From the NCBI RefSeq assembly GCF_013410955.1, contig NZ_JACCCG010000002.1, forward strand, positions 1 to 64,000: a DNA stretch of 64,000 nucleotides. Direction: 5' to 3'. Within the stretch, counting starts at the first letter, position 1; the number at the start of each line of letters is the position of its first letter. The position numbers and the translations under genes are program-made. This DNA comes from Microbacterium sp. AK009 (GTDB lineage: Bacteria > Actinomycetota > Actinomycetes > Actinomycetales > Microbacteriaceae). The notes beneath the pieces were generated by a model. That model was not told where the DNA came from. It made no database searches and saw only the letters and a program-made list of their open reading frames with translations. Below, one piece after another: positions 45,508-54,486 of this stretch.

Positions 45508-48222
45508 CTACTGCCGGACGATGATCCGATCGATGTCGGGGCTGTAGCCGCCCGCGGAGTCAAACGTGATGTTGTTCGCTCCCGCGTTGAGCGGAAGGTG
45601 CACCGTCTGCGTGCTGATGTCGTTCCAATCAGCGGTGACAGGGAACGCGACTGTGATCGGCGATCCTCCGTTAACCCGAAGTTGGACAGTGCGAGGCGTG
45701 GCAGACGCGTATCGGATGTGCACGGTCGTGGATCCGGCCTGCTGCGCCTGGACTCCCGCGAAGACGAGCATGGAGGCTCCGTACAGGTTGCCGACCTTCT
45801 GTCCTGAGCACTCCGCTCCTGGGCAGGAGGCCACTGCAGCGTTTCCCGTTCGGGTATTCGCCGAAGCTTCGGCCTCGTAGGACTTCAACACGATCAGCCG
45901 ATCGATGTCTGGTGCGTATCCGCTTCCACCAATCGTCACAGTGTTAGCGCCGGCGTTGAGCGAGACAACAACCTCGACATCTCGGACGATGTCCCAGCCG
46001 CTCGGGTTACCTGCGTTGCCCTTACCCGACCGGGGAGGACTGACCGATTGTGTTGCGCCACCGTTCACCGAAACTGTGAAGGAGCGGGGGTCTTCAGCAA
46101 GGTAACCGACGCGGAGAACGTAGGTCCCGGCCGTCGGCGCCTGCACGCCGTTGAACTGCACCGTTCCGCCATTTCCGACGTTCCCCACCTTCGAACCACC
46201 TGAACATCCAGGGCACGCCACAACGTTCGCTCCACCCGCACGCGTGTTGCTCGCAGCTTCCGCTTCCAGGACACGATCGCTGGTGCCGTCGAACCGCAGG
46301 GGCGACGAACTGATGTGGACGGCCAAACCCCCGTGGGTGCGAAGAGGAATAGATAGCGTGGACGCGGATGTGACGGTGCGAACCTCGGTGACAATCTCTC
46401 GATCGTTCGCCCCGTCCTTGAAAAGGGTGGCGGTGTACGAACCGGAGCCGAGGAACGACAACGGGATATTTGTCGTGCGCGCGTCGTCCGCGACGGAACC
46501 GATGAACCAGTCGCTTCCGGCGCGCCGAGCGATCGTCGCGTAATCGTCCGGGAAGCCCTCGACAAGGCGCGAATCGTCCCACACAGTTGGCACGGCACTC
46601 AGGAAGTGCCGCCCAACCCATGTTTCGTAGGCCGCGGCGGAATCAGCGAAGTGCTGCATCGCAGAGCTGAACACCACGCTCTGAGCGAGTTGGTGCGCAT
46701 GTGTCGTCAGCAGGTTGGAGTTCGAGAAGATGACCGGGGTCATATCCATTCCTCCCACGGGATTGCGTGTGAAGGGGTAGGTCGCCGAGTCGACCGCGGT
46801 TGGCGGGCGCCCGTACTTGTACTGCTCACTCCCAAGGACCGCTTCGGAAGTGATGAGGTTCGGATACGTCCTGTTCTCTCCAGACGGCTTCGTGCTGCCA
46901 TGGAAGTTGATCAGGACCTTCGCCTTCATCCCCGCCTTAGCAATGCGGTCATAGAGCGCCATTGTGTCCAGTCGGTCGGACTGCATGAAGTCGATCTTCA
47001 CTCCGGCGACACCTCTGTCGGCGATCGACTGCATCGCCGTGTCCAGCTGGGCCTGTGAGTAGTACGAACCATCGGGGTTCACGTAGTCGCCCTTGTTCTT
47101 CCAAATGAACAGTCCGATACCGCGCTTCTTGCCGTACGCGGCCAACTGCTCGATGGAGCCATCGGTGTCGTTATAGCAACAGTCGACTGTGACGTACTGC
47201 ATGTTCAGTTGCTCGGCGACGTCGATGTATTCTTTCTGCGACCTCACCATGTCGTCGCCTTCCGAAGCTTTCTCCTCATTCGACCACCACGACCACAGCG
47301 CCTTTCCGGGTCGGATCCACGACGTATCGGTCCCCACAGCGGGGTCAGGATTCAGGTCGGTGATAAGTGATGTGTTCACGATGGCGTCGAGGGACGAACT
47401 CACTGCAACCGCGCGCCATGGAGTCGTGAACGACCCAGCCGTGGGCACCTGAGTGCCCGCCGTAGACGTGTCGAACACGTTGTTGTCCGGACCGGGAAGC
47501 TGAACCCGAAGGGTGCGATTGCCGTTGCCTTGCGCATCTAAGCGAGCTGCAGGGTACGTCGGATTGACGTAGACCGCCGCCTCCGAGATGAGGGCCCACT
47601 TGGCGTTATTAGACAAGCTCGCGAGCATCGGCATAGAGAAGTGGCGAGTGCCCATAGATGTTGCCGACACGTATGGGTATTTATCCTCGTAGTCCCTTGC
47701 CGATCGGTAATCACTTGCCCATAGCCCAGTGCCAGAAGGAAGCGTGACCGTAGTCGCTTCGCGAGTGATCGTGGTGTTCCCAACGCCGGACACTTCGTAT
47801 CGGAACGCAACCCCGTCGTTCTTGGCCCGAATAGTCACGTCAAGCTGAGCACCACCGCGCGTGTACCGGAGCTGCATCTGCTTTGCCGACGACGAGACGG
47901 AACCGTCGAACTGCTCAACGAGCGAGTAATTCTGAGTCACGGTGCTGTCAGACCTCGACACGAACGACAGTCCCGTTGAAAGGTCAACAGACCCCGTCAC
48001 CACCCCGAGCTTCGACGCATCGATGACCGCAACGCCATTCTGAGTAACGGAGTAGGTCAAGGTTCCATCGTCTTCGTTGCGTACTTCGAAGGACGTCTGA
48101 CCGTCTGGAGATGTAAGTGTATGGACAGTCAAAGCAGAAGCCGGAGCCGCTTGGCTTACGGCCGACACCGATAGGACAAGGGAAGCCACCGCAACCCACG
48201 CCAGCCTTTTCCGAGTGATCAC
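45508..48222 (-). CDS. Secreted GH97-family glycoside hydrolase with two CBMs
   Basis: 904 residues from a GTG at 48222, chosen because AAAGGGG lies six bases upstream and a clean signal peptide follows (KRLAWVAVASLVLSVSAVSQAAPASA). The GH97 N-terminal domain, barrel (ALWSWWSNEEKAS, YVTVDCCYNDTDG, GVKIDFMQSDR, INFHGSTKPSG) and C-terminal domain end near residue 640. Two tandem CBM6/35-like modules follow, each with EAEAS at its start and INTVTIG or NNITFD plus PDIDRLIV at its end. It probably works outside the cell on polymeric or attached alpha-galactoside. Confidence 0.88.
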   Translation of the reverse strand: MITRKRLAWVAVASLVLSVSAVSQAAPASALTVHTLTSPDGQTSFEVRNEDDGTLTYSVTQNGVAVIDASKLGVVTGSVDLSTGLSFVSRSDSTVTQNYSLVEQFDGSVSSSAKQMQLRYTRGGAQLDVTIRAKNDGVAFRYEVSGVGNTTITREATTVTLPSGTGLWASDYRSARDYEDKYPYVSATSMGTRHFSMPMLASLSNNAKWALISEAAVYVNPTYPAARLDAQGNGNRTLRVQLPGPDNNVFDTSTAGTQVPTAGSFTTPWRAVAVSSSLDAIVNTSLITDLNPDPAVGTDTSWIRPGKALWSWWSNEEKASEGDDMVRSQKEYIDVAEQLNMQYVTVDCCYNDTDGSIEQLAAYGKKRGIGLFIWKNKGDYVNPDGSYYSQAQLDTAMQSIADRGVAGVKIDFMQSDRLDTMALYDRIAKAGMKAKVLINFHGSTKPSGENRTYPNLITSEAVLGSEQYKYGRPPTAVDSATYPFTRNPVGGMDMTPVIFSNSNLLTTHAHQLAQSVVFSSAMQHFADSAAAYETWVGRHFLSAVPTVWDDSRLVEGFPDDYATIARRAGSDWFIGSVADDARTTNIPLSFLGSGSYTATLFKDGANDREIVTEVRTVTSASTLSIPLRTHGGLAVHISSSPLRFDGTSDRVLEAEAASNTRAGGANVVACPGCSGGSKVGNVGNGGTVQFNGVQAPTAGTYVLRVGYLAEDPRSFTVSVNGGATQSVSPPRSGKGNAGNPSGWDIVRDVEVVVSLNAGANTVTIGGSGYAPDIDRLIVLKSYEAEASANTRTGNAAVASCPGAECSGQKVGNLYGASMLVFAGVQAQQAGSTTVHIRYASATPRTVQLRVNGGSPITVAFPVTADWNDISTQTVHLPLNAGANNITFDSAGGYSPDIDRIIVRQ

Positions 48223-48274
48223 TATTACCCCTTTCACGCCGCTCCGTCGCGGCACCCCGTTATCTTTACGACAG

Positions 48275-48299
48275 AAAGTTATCTTCGTCAAGAAACTTT
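48275..48299. promoter_or_regulatory. Imperfect palindrome upstream of secreted GH97 gene
   Basis: AAAGTT-at-CTT / AAG-a-AACTTT forms a near-symmetric 25-base site 53 bases before the GTG start. It could be the operator of the ROK regulator. I did not find an identical copy at the GH97/GH36 divergent promoter, so this remains a guess. Confidence 0.35.
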
Positions 48300-48336
48300 T
48301 GGGGCGAGGTGGCCCATGCACATCACTCGTACTTGA

Positions 48337-48558
48337 CTCTCTCTCCCAGATGCAGACTGGCTGGACGCACTTTCGCGCTACCTGCGCAAGCGCTACGGCC
48401 ACAAGCAATGGCCCATCCAAACCGCAGCGGCTACCGGTTTGAGCCTGCCATCGATGACCACCACGCCCATCGCGAATCACAACCTCATCGCAACCGGAAG
48501 CAGTGAGAACACCTTGGTGCTGGACAGCATCCGAAGGCGAATTCAGGGACACCGATGA
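48337..48558 (+). pseudogene. C-terminal remnant of a DUF1023 hydrolase paralogue
   Basis: The open frame after a TGA at 48334 ends IANHNLIATGSSENTLVLDSIRRRI then GHR. It lines up with the end of the hydrolase at 1280-3037 (RNHSLIAGTSAENIAVLDRIRDRI). Everything upstream of about 60 residues is missing and replaced by the sugar locus. Its stop still overlaps the lipoprotein start as ATGA, exactly as in the intact cassette. Confidence 0.75.
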
Positions 48559-49040
48559 GGACCGCGACACGCTGCCTGCGGGGAGCTGGGCTGCTGCTGG
48601 CCGTCGCGGTGCTCGGCGGCTGTCAAGGAGGAAACGTGAGCAGTGACCTGACCGTGGAGCAGGCGAAAGCCGACACGCAGCGGTTCGAGCTCGAGGTCGC
48701 GGAGCTGGTGCCCGCGGAGATCACCGACCGCGTCGAACAGCTCGAAACCGGCACCCTACTCCGGTGTGGTCCCGACCAAGAGTACGGGTGGACCGGCAAT
48801 ACCGCCGTCTACCTCAGCGCCCCGCCGGCGGACGACGCAGAGCTCCTGCAGAGCATTGCGGATAGTCTCGACGAGGCAGAGATCGACACCGAATCCGGTG
48901 CCCCAAGACTCATCGCGCGAGGCCCAGAAGGTCAGAACGTCATCGTCGGCGTGTGGGAAGACGGCGCGTACGTGAATATCGCCTCATCCAGCGCGTGCTT
49001 CATCCTTCCGGAGGACGCTGACCCACTCGGCGACTACTGA
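48555..49040 (+). CDS. Lipoprotein (copy 2 of a paralogous pair)
   Basis: 161 residues, signal peptide with lipobox LGGC (Cys near residue 23). Paralogue of the lipoprotein at 3034: shared LTVEQAKA, RxEQxETGxLLxC, WTGNTAVYL and NIASSSACFILPEDADP. It has kept an open frame although its partner hydrolase is reduced to a stub. Confidence 0.8.
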   Translation: MRTATRCLRGAGLLLAVAVLGGCQGGNVSSDLTVEQAKADTQRFELEVAELVPAEITDRVEQLETGTLLRCGPDQEYGWTGNTAVYLSAPPADDAELLQSIADSLDEAEIDTESGAPRLIARGPEGQNVIVGVWEDGAYVNIASSSACFILPEDADPLGDY

Positions 49041-49072
49041 GTAGTCCCGCGGCGGCCGCCGAGCAGGTCTGG

Positions 49073-49412
49073 TCAGAACTCCACCAGCCACTGCAAGTTG
49101 ACCTGCATGGGGTCGGGAACGATGGCTTCGTGGTTGCGCAGTCAGGGCACCAACTCGGGAAGAGCGTTGATGGAGTCGTACTTCTTCCCGTTCGCGTCCG
49201 CGGTCGGGCGTGTGAAGCGGGTGAAGCCGTCGTTGCGGTTGGGGCGGTACTTGTAGCCCATCGCGGTGAGGGTGAGGAACATGATCGCAGAGGGGGTTCG
49301 CCCGCCGCCCCAGAACCCGGTACTGGGGTTGGAGACGGAGGCGGTAGGACTTGTTGCTGTTCACGTCGGATTCGACGTAGACGAGAAGGGCTTCCTGAGT
49401 CACTGTCTGCAT
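49073..49412 (-). pseudogene. Decayed small gene with frameshift and in-frame stop
   Basis: Reading from the ATG at 49412: MQTVTQEALLVYVESDVNSN, then after a frameshift near 49330 the text continues STGFWGGGRTPSAIMFLTLTAMGYKYRPNRNDGFTRFTRP...SINALPELVP, a TGA, and LRNHEAIVPDPMQVNLQWLVEF with a final stop. The pieces read like one ~110-residue protein of unknown family. Two lesions mark it as a pseudogene. Confidence 0.6.
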
Positions 49413-49492
49413 GCCTCTTCTCTGCGCAGCGGCGCCTCGAAACCGGGTCACGGACCGGGCGGGTCCGGTGCTCTTGGGAGAATGAAGCGGAC

Positions 49493-49732
49493 ATGACCAG
49501 CACCTCTGCCGCCTACGCCCAAGCCATCGCCGCCGAGCTTCGCGCCGAGCGCGCCCGGCAGATGTTGACGTTCAACGAACTCGTCGAGCGGACTGGCATA
49601 TCGAAGTCGGCAGTCCTGAACTACCTCAACGGCAAGCGGGACATCCCCCTGAGGGCCCTCGCGAGCATCTGCCTCGTGCTGGGTGTGCAGCCCTCCGTCA
49701 TCGCCGAGCGGGCGGAGAACACGTTGCGCTAG
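49493..49732 (+). CDS. XRE-family helix-turn-helix regulator
   Basis: 79 residues. The HTH reads MLTFNELVERTGISKSAVLNYLNGKRDIPLRALASICLVLGV, a Cro/C1-type domain filling most of the protein. Such single-domain regulators control phage or mobile-element genes; the target here is not evident. Followed by the gene at 49772. Confidence 0.85.
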   Translation: MTSTSAAYAQAIAAELRAERARQMLTFNELVERTGISKSAVLNYLNGKRDIPLRALASICLVLGVQPSVIAERAENTLR

Positions 49733-49771
49733 CCGCCGCGCATGGTGAGATCACCGAAAGAACGACTCACC

Positions 49772-50143
49772 ATGACCGATGCCACTGCTCTTGCCGCTGC
49801 ACTCGGGCGCGCGCTCGCGCTGTTCAGCGTTCACGCGACGGTCACGGTCGCTGAGGACCACGTCCTGGTACCCAACCGCACTGCCGAGGCGATCCTCAGC
49901 GACATTGCGCGAGTGGACGGCGCCGGCAGCGCCCACCGAGTGCGTTCCCTTCTCCACTCCCGGCGAGGAGAGGACGTGCAGCTCACGGTCCCCGACGCCG
50001 CGCACCTTGTTCTCGCGCTGGAGGACGGGCATCGGCAGAAGCGCCGCAACGAACAGATCGACCGCGGCCAGATTCCCGGACCCATGAGCAGTGCAGAGGT
50101 GATGCGGCTCGCTCGCCGTCACCCTGGCCTGTTTCGCCGCTGA
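49772..50143 (+). CDS. Hypothetical protein behind XRE regulator
   Basis: 123 residues from the ATG at 49772 (ATG 49742 also possible). Helical, with HATVTVAEDHVLVPNRTAEAILSDIARV and a basic C-terminus (MRLARRHPGLFRR). No family recognised. The short gap to the XRE gene suggests one transcript. Confidence 0.55.
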   Translation: MTDATALAAALGRALALFSVHATVTVAEDHVLVPNRTAEAILSDIARVDGAGSAHRVRSLLHSRRGEDVQLTVPDAAHLVLALEDGHRQKRRNEQIDRGQIPGPMSSAEVMRLARRHPGLFRR

Positions 50144-50259
50144 GCCGGGCGCGTCGATAGACACTGGATCTGCTTGCCGGACGATGTCGGCCGGATCCTG
50201 CATGATTCATCGGGGGCGAAGCGCGGCTACTCGGCTGCAGTCCCGCGACTGGGGGAACG

Positions 50260-51846
50260 ATGGGTTGGCTTGACTGGATACTCGGCCGCGGCAAGACCGC
50301 GCAGGAGCCGCGGATGCGGCCGCAACCGACTGCGAACGGGCGTTCCCTTCCTCCGCACTTCGCAATCATCGACGTCGAGACGACGGGCTTATCCCCGAAG
50401 GCGGACCGGATCGTCGAGCTCGCGGTTGTCCGCATTAACCAGTCCGGCATGGTCATTGACGAGTGGGCAACGCGGTTCAACCCCGAAGGCCCGGTCGGCG
50501 CCACCCACATCCACGGGATCTCCGACGCCGATGTCGCCGGCGCGCCACTGTTCCGCGACCTCGCGCCAACGCTGGTCCCGCGTATCGCTGGGCTGCCCAT
50601 CGCTGCGCACAACGCTCGGTTCGACTTGGCGTTCCTGCGCGCCGAGTTCCGCCGCGCCGGATGGGATGTCCCGTGGCTGCCCGCATACTGCACGTTGGAG
50701 GGCAGTCACCACTACCTGCCGCACCTGGACCGGCGCCGTCTCATCGACTGCTGCTGGAGCGCAGGTGTCCCGTTGGATAACGCCCACTCGGCGCTCGGGG
50801 ATGCACGCGCGACCGCGGCACTACTCGGCCACTACCTTCAGCGCCCGACCGCACCTCACCCCTTGCTCGCGTCCGTCCGGCACGAGGCACGAGCAGTTGC
50901 CTGGCCCCCCGGCCCGAGCCGCGCCTCGCTGTCAACGTCGACGGACCCGGCACCGCGCACACGTGCTGCGCGCTACACCGCGCCGGCGCCGAAGCAACCC
51001 GCTCTTCTCGCTCAGCTGACCAAGCTGAGTCTCGTCGAAGTCCTGGAAGAAGGTGCCCCGCTCGGTGCCGTCACCTACATCGAGACGCTGCTCGATGTCC
51101 TCGAGGACGGCATCATCACCGAAGCCGAAGCCGGATCCTTGCAGGACCTCGTCGAGGTATACGAACTGTCTCCCGAGGACGTTGAGCTTGCTCACCACGC
51201 GTTCGTGCTCGCGCTTGCGCACCGCGCTCTCGACGACGGGCACGTGTCCCGTGACGAGCGAGCGCAGCTGCAAGCGGTCGCCTCGACCCTCTCGCTCTCC
51301 GAGAAGCTCGTCCGGAGCCTGATTGCTGAGGCGGACGCCGCCCGCGCCGCGCGGCTGGGGGCGGGACTCGGTTCCCTTCCCGCCGACTGGGCACTCGGGG
51401 AGCCGCTGCGCGTCGGCGACAAAGTGGTGTTCACCGGTTGCGACGAACGCGAGCGAGAGCGCCTGGAAAACCGCGCTCGCGAGCTCGGCGTCCGCATCAC
51501 CGGAAACGTCTCCGGACTCACCGCGATGCTCGTCACCGACGATTCGTTCGACGGCACCAAGTCAGAGCGCGCCCGCGAGCTGGGAACCCGCCGCGTGACT
51601 CCGACCGAGTTCGCTCTCCTCCTCAGGTACCTCCAGCCCGCATTGCCCTCGGTGAACCCCGCCACCCCGCAGGTACCCACCACAGTCACCGCGCAGGACG
51701 CCGCACCCACCGTCGCCTCGACGACCGCATCGCCGACGGAGATCAGGGCGTGGGGTGCCGCGAACGGTCACGCCGTCGGCGTCCGCGGCCGCCTGTCCGC
51801 AGAGCTTGTGCGCGCCTACGAGCTCGCCCACGCCGCCCAGTCCTAA
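50260..51846 (+). CDS. DEDDh 3'-5' exonuclease fused to TerB-like, BRCT and Lsr2-like segments
   Basis: 528 residues. Exonuclease domain (DnaQ/epsilon type): D38 and E40 in IIDVETTG, D122 in HNARFDLAF, H176 and D181 in HSALGDAR. Residues ~255-365 form a helical TerB-like region (VLEDGIITEAEA, LDDGHVSRDERAQL). A BRCT domain at ~390-465 (GDKVVFTGCDE, GVRITGNVSG, ELGTRRVTPTEF). The last ~35 residues (EIRAWGAANGHAVGVRGRLSAELVRAYELA) match the Lsr2 AT-hook-like DNA-binding tail. Likely a DNA-repair or foreign-DNA processing nuclease; exact role unknown. Confidence 0.85.
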   Translation: MGWLDWILGRGKTAQEPRMRPQPTANGRSLPPHFAIIDVETTGLSPKADRIVELAVVRINQSGMVIDEWATRFNPEGPVGATHIHGISDADVAGAPLFRDLAPTLVPRIAGLPIAAHNARFDLAFLRAEFRRAGWDVPWLPAYCTLEGSHHYLPHLDRRRLIDCCWSAGVPLDNAHSALGDARATAALLGHYLQRPTAPHPLLASVRHEARAVAWPPGPSRASLSTSTDPAPRTRAARYTAPAPKQPALLAQLTKLSLVEVLEEGAPLGAVTYIETLLDVLEDGIITEAEAGSLQDLVEVYELSPEDVELAHHAFVLALAHRALDDGHVSRDERAQLQAVASTLSLSEKLVRSLIAEADAARAARLGAGLGSLPADWALGEPLRVGDKVVFTGCDERERERLENRARELGVRITGNVSGLTAMLVTDDSFDGTKSERARELGTRRVTPTEFALLLRYLQPALPSVNPATPQVPTTVTAQDAAPTVASTTASPTEIRAWGAANGHAVGVRGRLSAELVRAYELAHAAQS

Positions 51847-51948
51847 ACTGAGCCGCGCACACAGCCTATTGCTCGATATAGCGGCCACGCCGTCGAGAAG
51901 TGCGCGCGAAGTGAGTCAAGACCGATGCTTGAGAGCGTCGCCCTGGCT

Positions 51949-54486
51949 CTACGTCGCGGCAGCCGGCGACACGGAAGGGCCGAGGAGAGCGTTTCGTCCC
52001 GTGAGAGTGTTGGTGGTTAGCGCCTGGCGTACAGCAGTCTCGCTCTTCCACCCCTCGTCTTGAGCGATAGCAGTTGCAAACGAGTGAACTCTGGCCTTGA
52101 TGCTGTCGATGCTGGCCGGCGTGAGCACCCGTGTCCCAGGTGGCGGCGTCCCGTTGCGTAGGTGGGTCGCTTCGGGATGAACAAGCACTGGCACGGACGC
52201 TGCCGTCGCTGGATACGCGGCGCGATGCCAACTGACGTGTCCGGAAAGCTGGTCAAGTTCGTCCTTCGTGATGCGCTTGTCCGCCCTGGTGATGCCGGTC
52301 TTCAGCTCAATAATGAATTGCAGGTCTTCGGTGATGATCCAAAGCACGTCCGGGCCCGTGCTGTAGATCTTGTCGGGCCGCTCGGACGCGAACCCGAGGT
52401 GAAGGCCGAGGTGCTCGAAGGCCTCCTCGGTTTCAGGGACTCGGCTCTCGTCGAAAACCATCTCCTCGAGGATCGCCTGAAAACCGAGCTCGAGCTCGAC
52501 ACCCGATTCGTAGCGTCGGGTGAGAAACCCGGTTGCTTGCCGCGCCTGCTCGCCGGTGGGCCGAAGCACACGCACCGGTGTGGCGGTCAGCGGCTGAAGC
52601 ACGGAATTGTTCGCCAGGCGTGCGTCCCGAAGAATCGCCTGCGCCCGGTCCGAGTTAAACAGGTGAGCATAGTGCGCGGCGTCCTCTTTGAACCAGGCCG
52701 CCTCGTAGGCGTTCATTCCGCGCGTGCCGTCGAGCAGCGTCTGGGATGCGTCGGGATATTGCCCGGCACGGGCGAGGTCGAAGGCCCGTCGCTGTGCTCG
52801 GGAGAGGGCGGAGACGGTGCCGTGGGAGTCGTACTCGACGCCGGCGACCCGGTCGCGGCTTGCCGTCACCCACCCCTGGTCGCGGTTGAGGAAGATTGTG
52901 AGAGCTTGGCGCACAGCGTTCAGACCTGCGCCTTCAATCTGTGAGGCAAGGTCACTGCTGAGCTCAATTTGGGCACGAGTCGCCGGCGAGTAAAGGCTGA
53001 GGTATTGCCGGTTTTTCAGTGTCATCGCGAGGTCGCTGCCCATGAGCAGCACCGCCGAGTAGTCCTCGACGTCGCGAATGCCGCGCCCCATGCCCTGCTC
53101 AATCTTCTGCACCTGGCGGGCCGCGAACGTGTCGGTGCCAGCCAGAGCGCCAGCCTCCCTAATCTCGCTCGGGCTGAGCGGGAACGGCACACCGTCGAGA
53201 ATCAGAAGCCGACAGGCGGGGCCGGGCAGGTCCACGCCGTCGTACTTATTCACGAGTACGACCACCCCGATGTGCTCACCGTTCTTGAGTCGCTCGACCA
53301 CGGGCTTCATGTCGTTCACGTGGCACGTCACGTTCGCGTACCGGGCCCAGGCAGCCGCGCGTGCATCCGAAGGAACGAGGACGATGACGTTGATGGGCGC
53401 GCTGTTTGCAGCACCATCGCCGTTCCAGTCGCCGACCGAAAATTGCTGAGCGAGCTGGCGGACCGCGTCCGGGTCCAGCGAAGGATTCAGTGACAACGGG
53501 GCGAGGATGAGTCGGTCGCCGAGGTCGGAGGCGCGCTCAGGGGTGACAGGAATTGTGACGTTGTCGGGGGACGCGCCCAATTCGGTGACGAGGATGCCGT
53601 CGTCGGCGAGCGTGGCGGTGAGGTAGACGCGGCGGCGTGCCTGAGCGAAGGCGGGGATGAGGTCAACGGGAGGGCAGATCGGCCTGATCTCAAAGCCAGA
53701 GAGGTCCACGGTCGCCACGCACAATTCCAGGACCTGCTCGATGATCGGCCACGGGTAGAACAGCCAATTCTCGTCCTCATCCTCAGCGGATGGGCGGAGG
53801 ATGTCCCGCACGGCGTCGACCTTGGACGCCCACGTCCAAAAGGGGACGCGAATCGGGGCGGTCGCCTCGCCGGCATTGAGCTTGTGGAAACGCGTCGCAC
53901 TCTGCAGCCGCAGCGACTCTGAAAAGAGTTCCCCCAATCGGCGGTATGCCTCATGTCCGCGCGGAACCAGCACCTTGAACTGTTTCGTCGCGCGGGCCAG
54001 CGCGGCGTGGGCATCATCGACGACGATGGTGCCGGCGTGCTGAATCGGGCGGCCGCTGCCGGAGATTCCGAAAGTGCTGCGTCCGTTGATCAGCTTCTCG
54101 AAGGTGGTCACCAGGATCGCCTCGCCTGCCCGGTAGCTTGGATCGGAGGGCTTGGTGACGACCGGTATACCCAGCAGTTCTGCCTCTGCGACTACCTGCT
54201 TTGCCAGATATGTATCGGGGGTAAGGTACATCGCTGGCGACACGCCCTCGTTCAGGCTGGACTGTGCGATAAGCAAGCCCACCGCCGTTTTGCCGCCCCC
54301 GGTGTTCTGTTTGATGACTGTGTCCTGCCGGGTGCGCGTCTCGAACCAAGACTTGAGGACCTCGCTCTGCTCCGGACGGAGTCGGGACCACGGCTTACTC
54401 GGCAACGCGTCGAAGATGTCGCGTGGGAAGAGCTTCACGGTGCGTCGGCCACCGCCTAAGCGTGACAGATCAATTGACATCGCCAA
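51949..54486 (-). CDS. SF2 helicase with C-terminal PD-(D/E)XK nuclease-like domain
   Basis: 845 residues. Q-motif-like RPEQSEVLKSW, Walker A NTGGGKT at 61-67, DDAH box at 157-160, TATL motif III, and QGMGRGIR motif VI near 455. Near 715-735 VLWIITEDLQFIIELKTG has the D...ExK order of restriction-type nucleases. The middle region (500-690) is unassigned. Helicase-plus-nuclease proteins of this kind are common in anti-phage islands; no partner gene is adjacent, so it may act alone. Defence function is inference. Confidence 0.85.
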   Translation of the reverse strand: MAMSIDLSRLGGGRRTVKLFPRDIFDALPSKPWSRLRPEQSEVLKSWFETRTRQDTVIKQNTGGGKTAVGLLIAQSSLNEGVSPAMYLTPDTYLAKQVVAEAELLGIPVVTKPSDPSYRAGEAILVTTFEKLINGRSTFGISGSGRPIQHAGTIVVDDAHAALARATKQFKVLVPRGHEAYRRLGELFSESLRLQSATRFHKLNAGEATAPIRVPFWTWASKVDAVRDILRPSAEDEDENWLFYPWPIIEQVLELCVATVDLSGFEIRPICPPVDLIPAFAQARRRVYLTATLADDGILVTELGASPDNVTIPVTPERASDLGDRLILAPLSLNPSLDPDAVRQLAQQFSVGDWNGDGAANSAPINVIVLVPSDARAAAWARYANVTCHVNDMKPVVERLKNGEHIGVVVLVNKYDGVDLPGPACRLLILDGVPFPLSPSEIREAGALAGTDTFAARQVQKIEQGMGRGIRDVEDYSAVLLMGSDLAMTLKNRQYLSLYSPATRAQIELSSDLASQIEGAGLNAVRQALTIFLNRDQGWVTASRDRVAGVEYDSHGTVSALSRAQRRAFDLARAGQYPDASQTLLDGTRGMNAYEAAWFKEDAAHYAHLFNSDRAQAILRDARLANNSVLQPLTATPVRVLRPTGEQARQATGFLTRRYESGVELELGFQAILEEMVFDESRVPETEEAFEHLGLHLGFASERPDKIYSTGPDVLWIITEDLQFIIELKTGITRADKRITKDELDQLSGHVSWHRAAYPATAASVPVLVHPEATHLRNGTPPPGTRVLTPASIDSIKARVHSFATAIAQDEGWKSETAVRQALTTNTLTGRNALLGPSVSPAAAT

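Noticed and set aside
48223..48570. N-terminal extension of the secreted GH97 gene
   Set aside because: The open frame extends upstream, but a strong ribosome binding site and signal peptide define the GTG at 48222.
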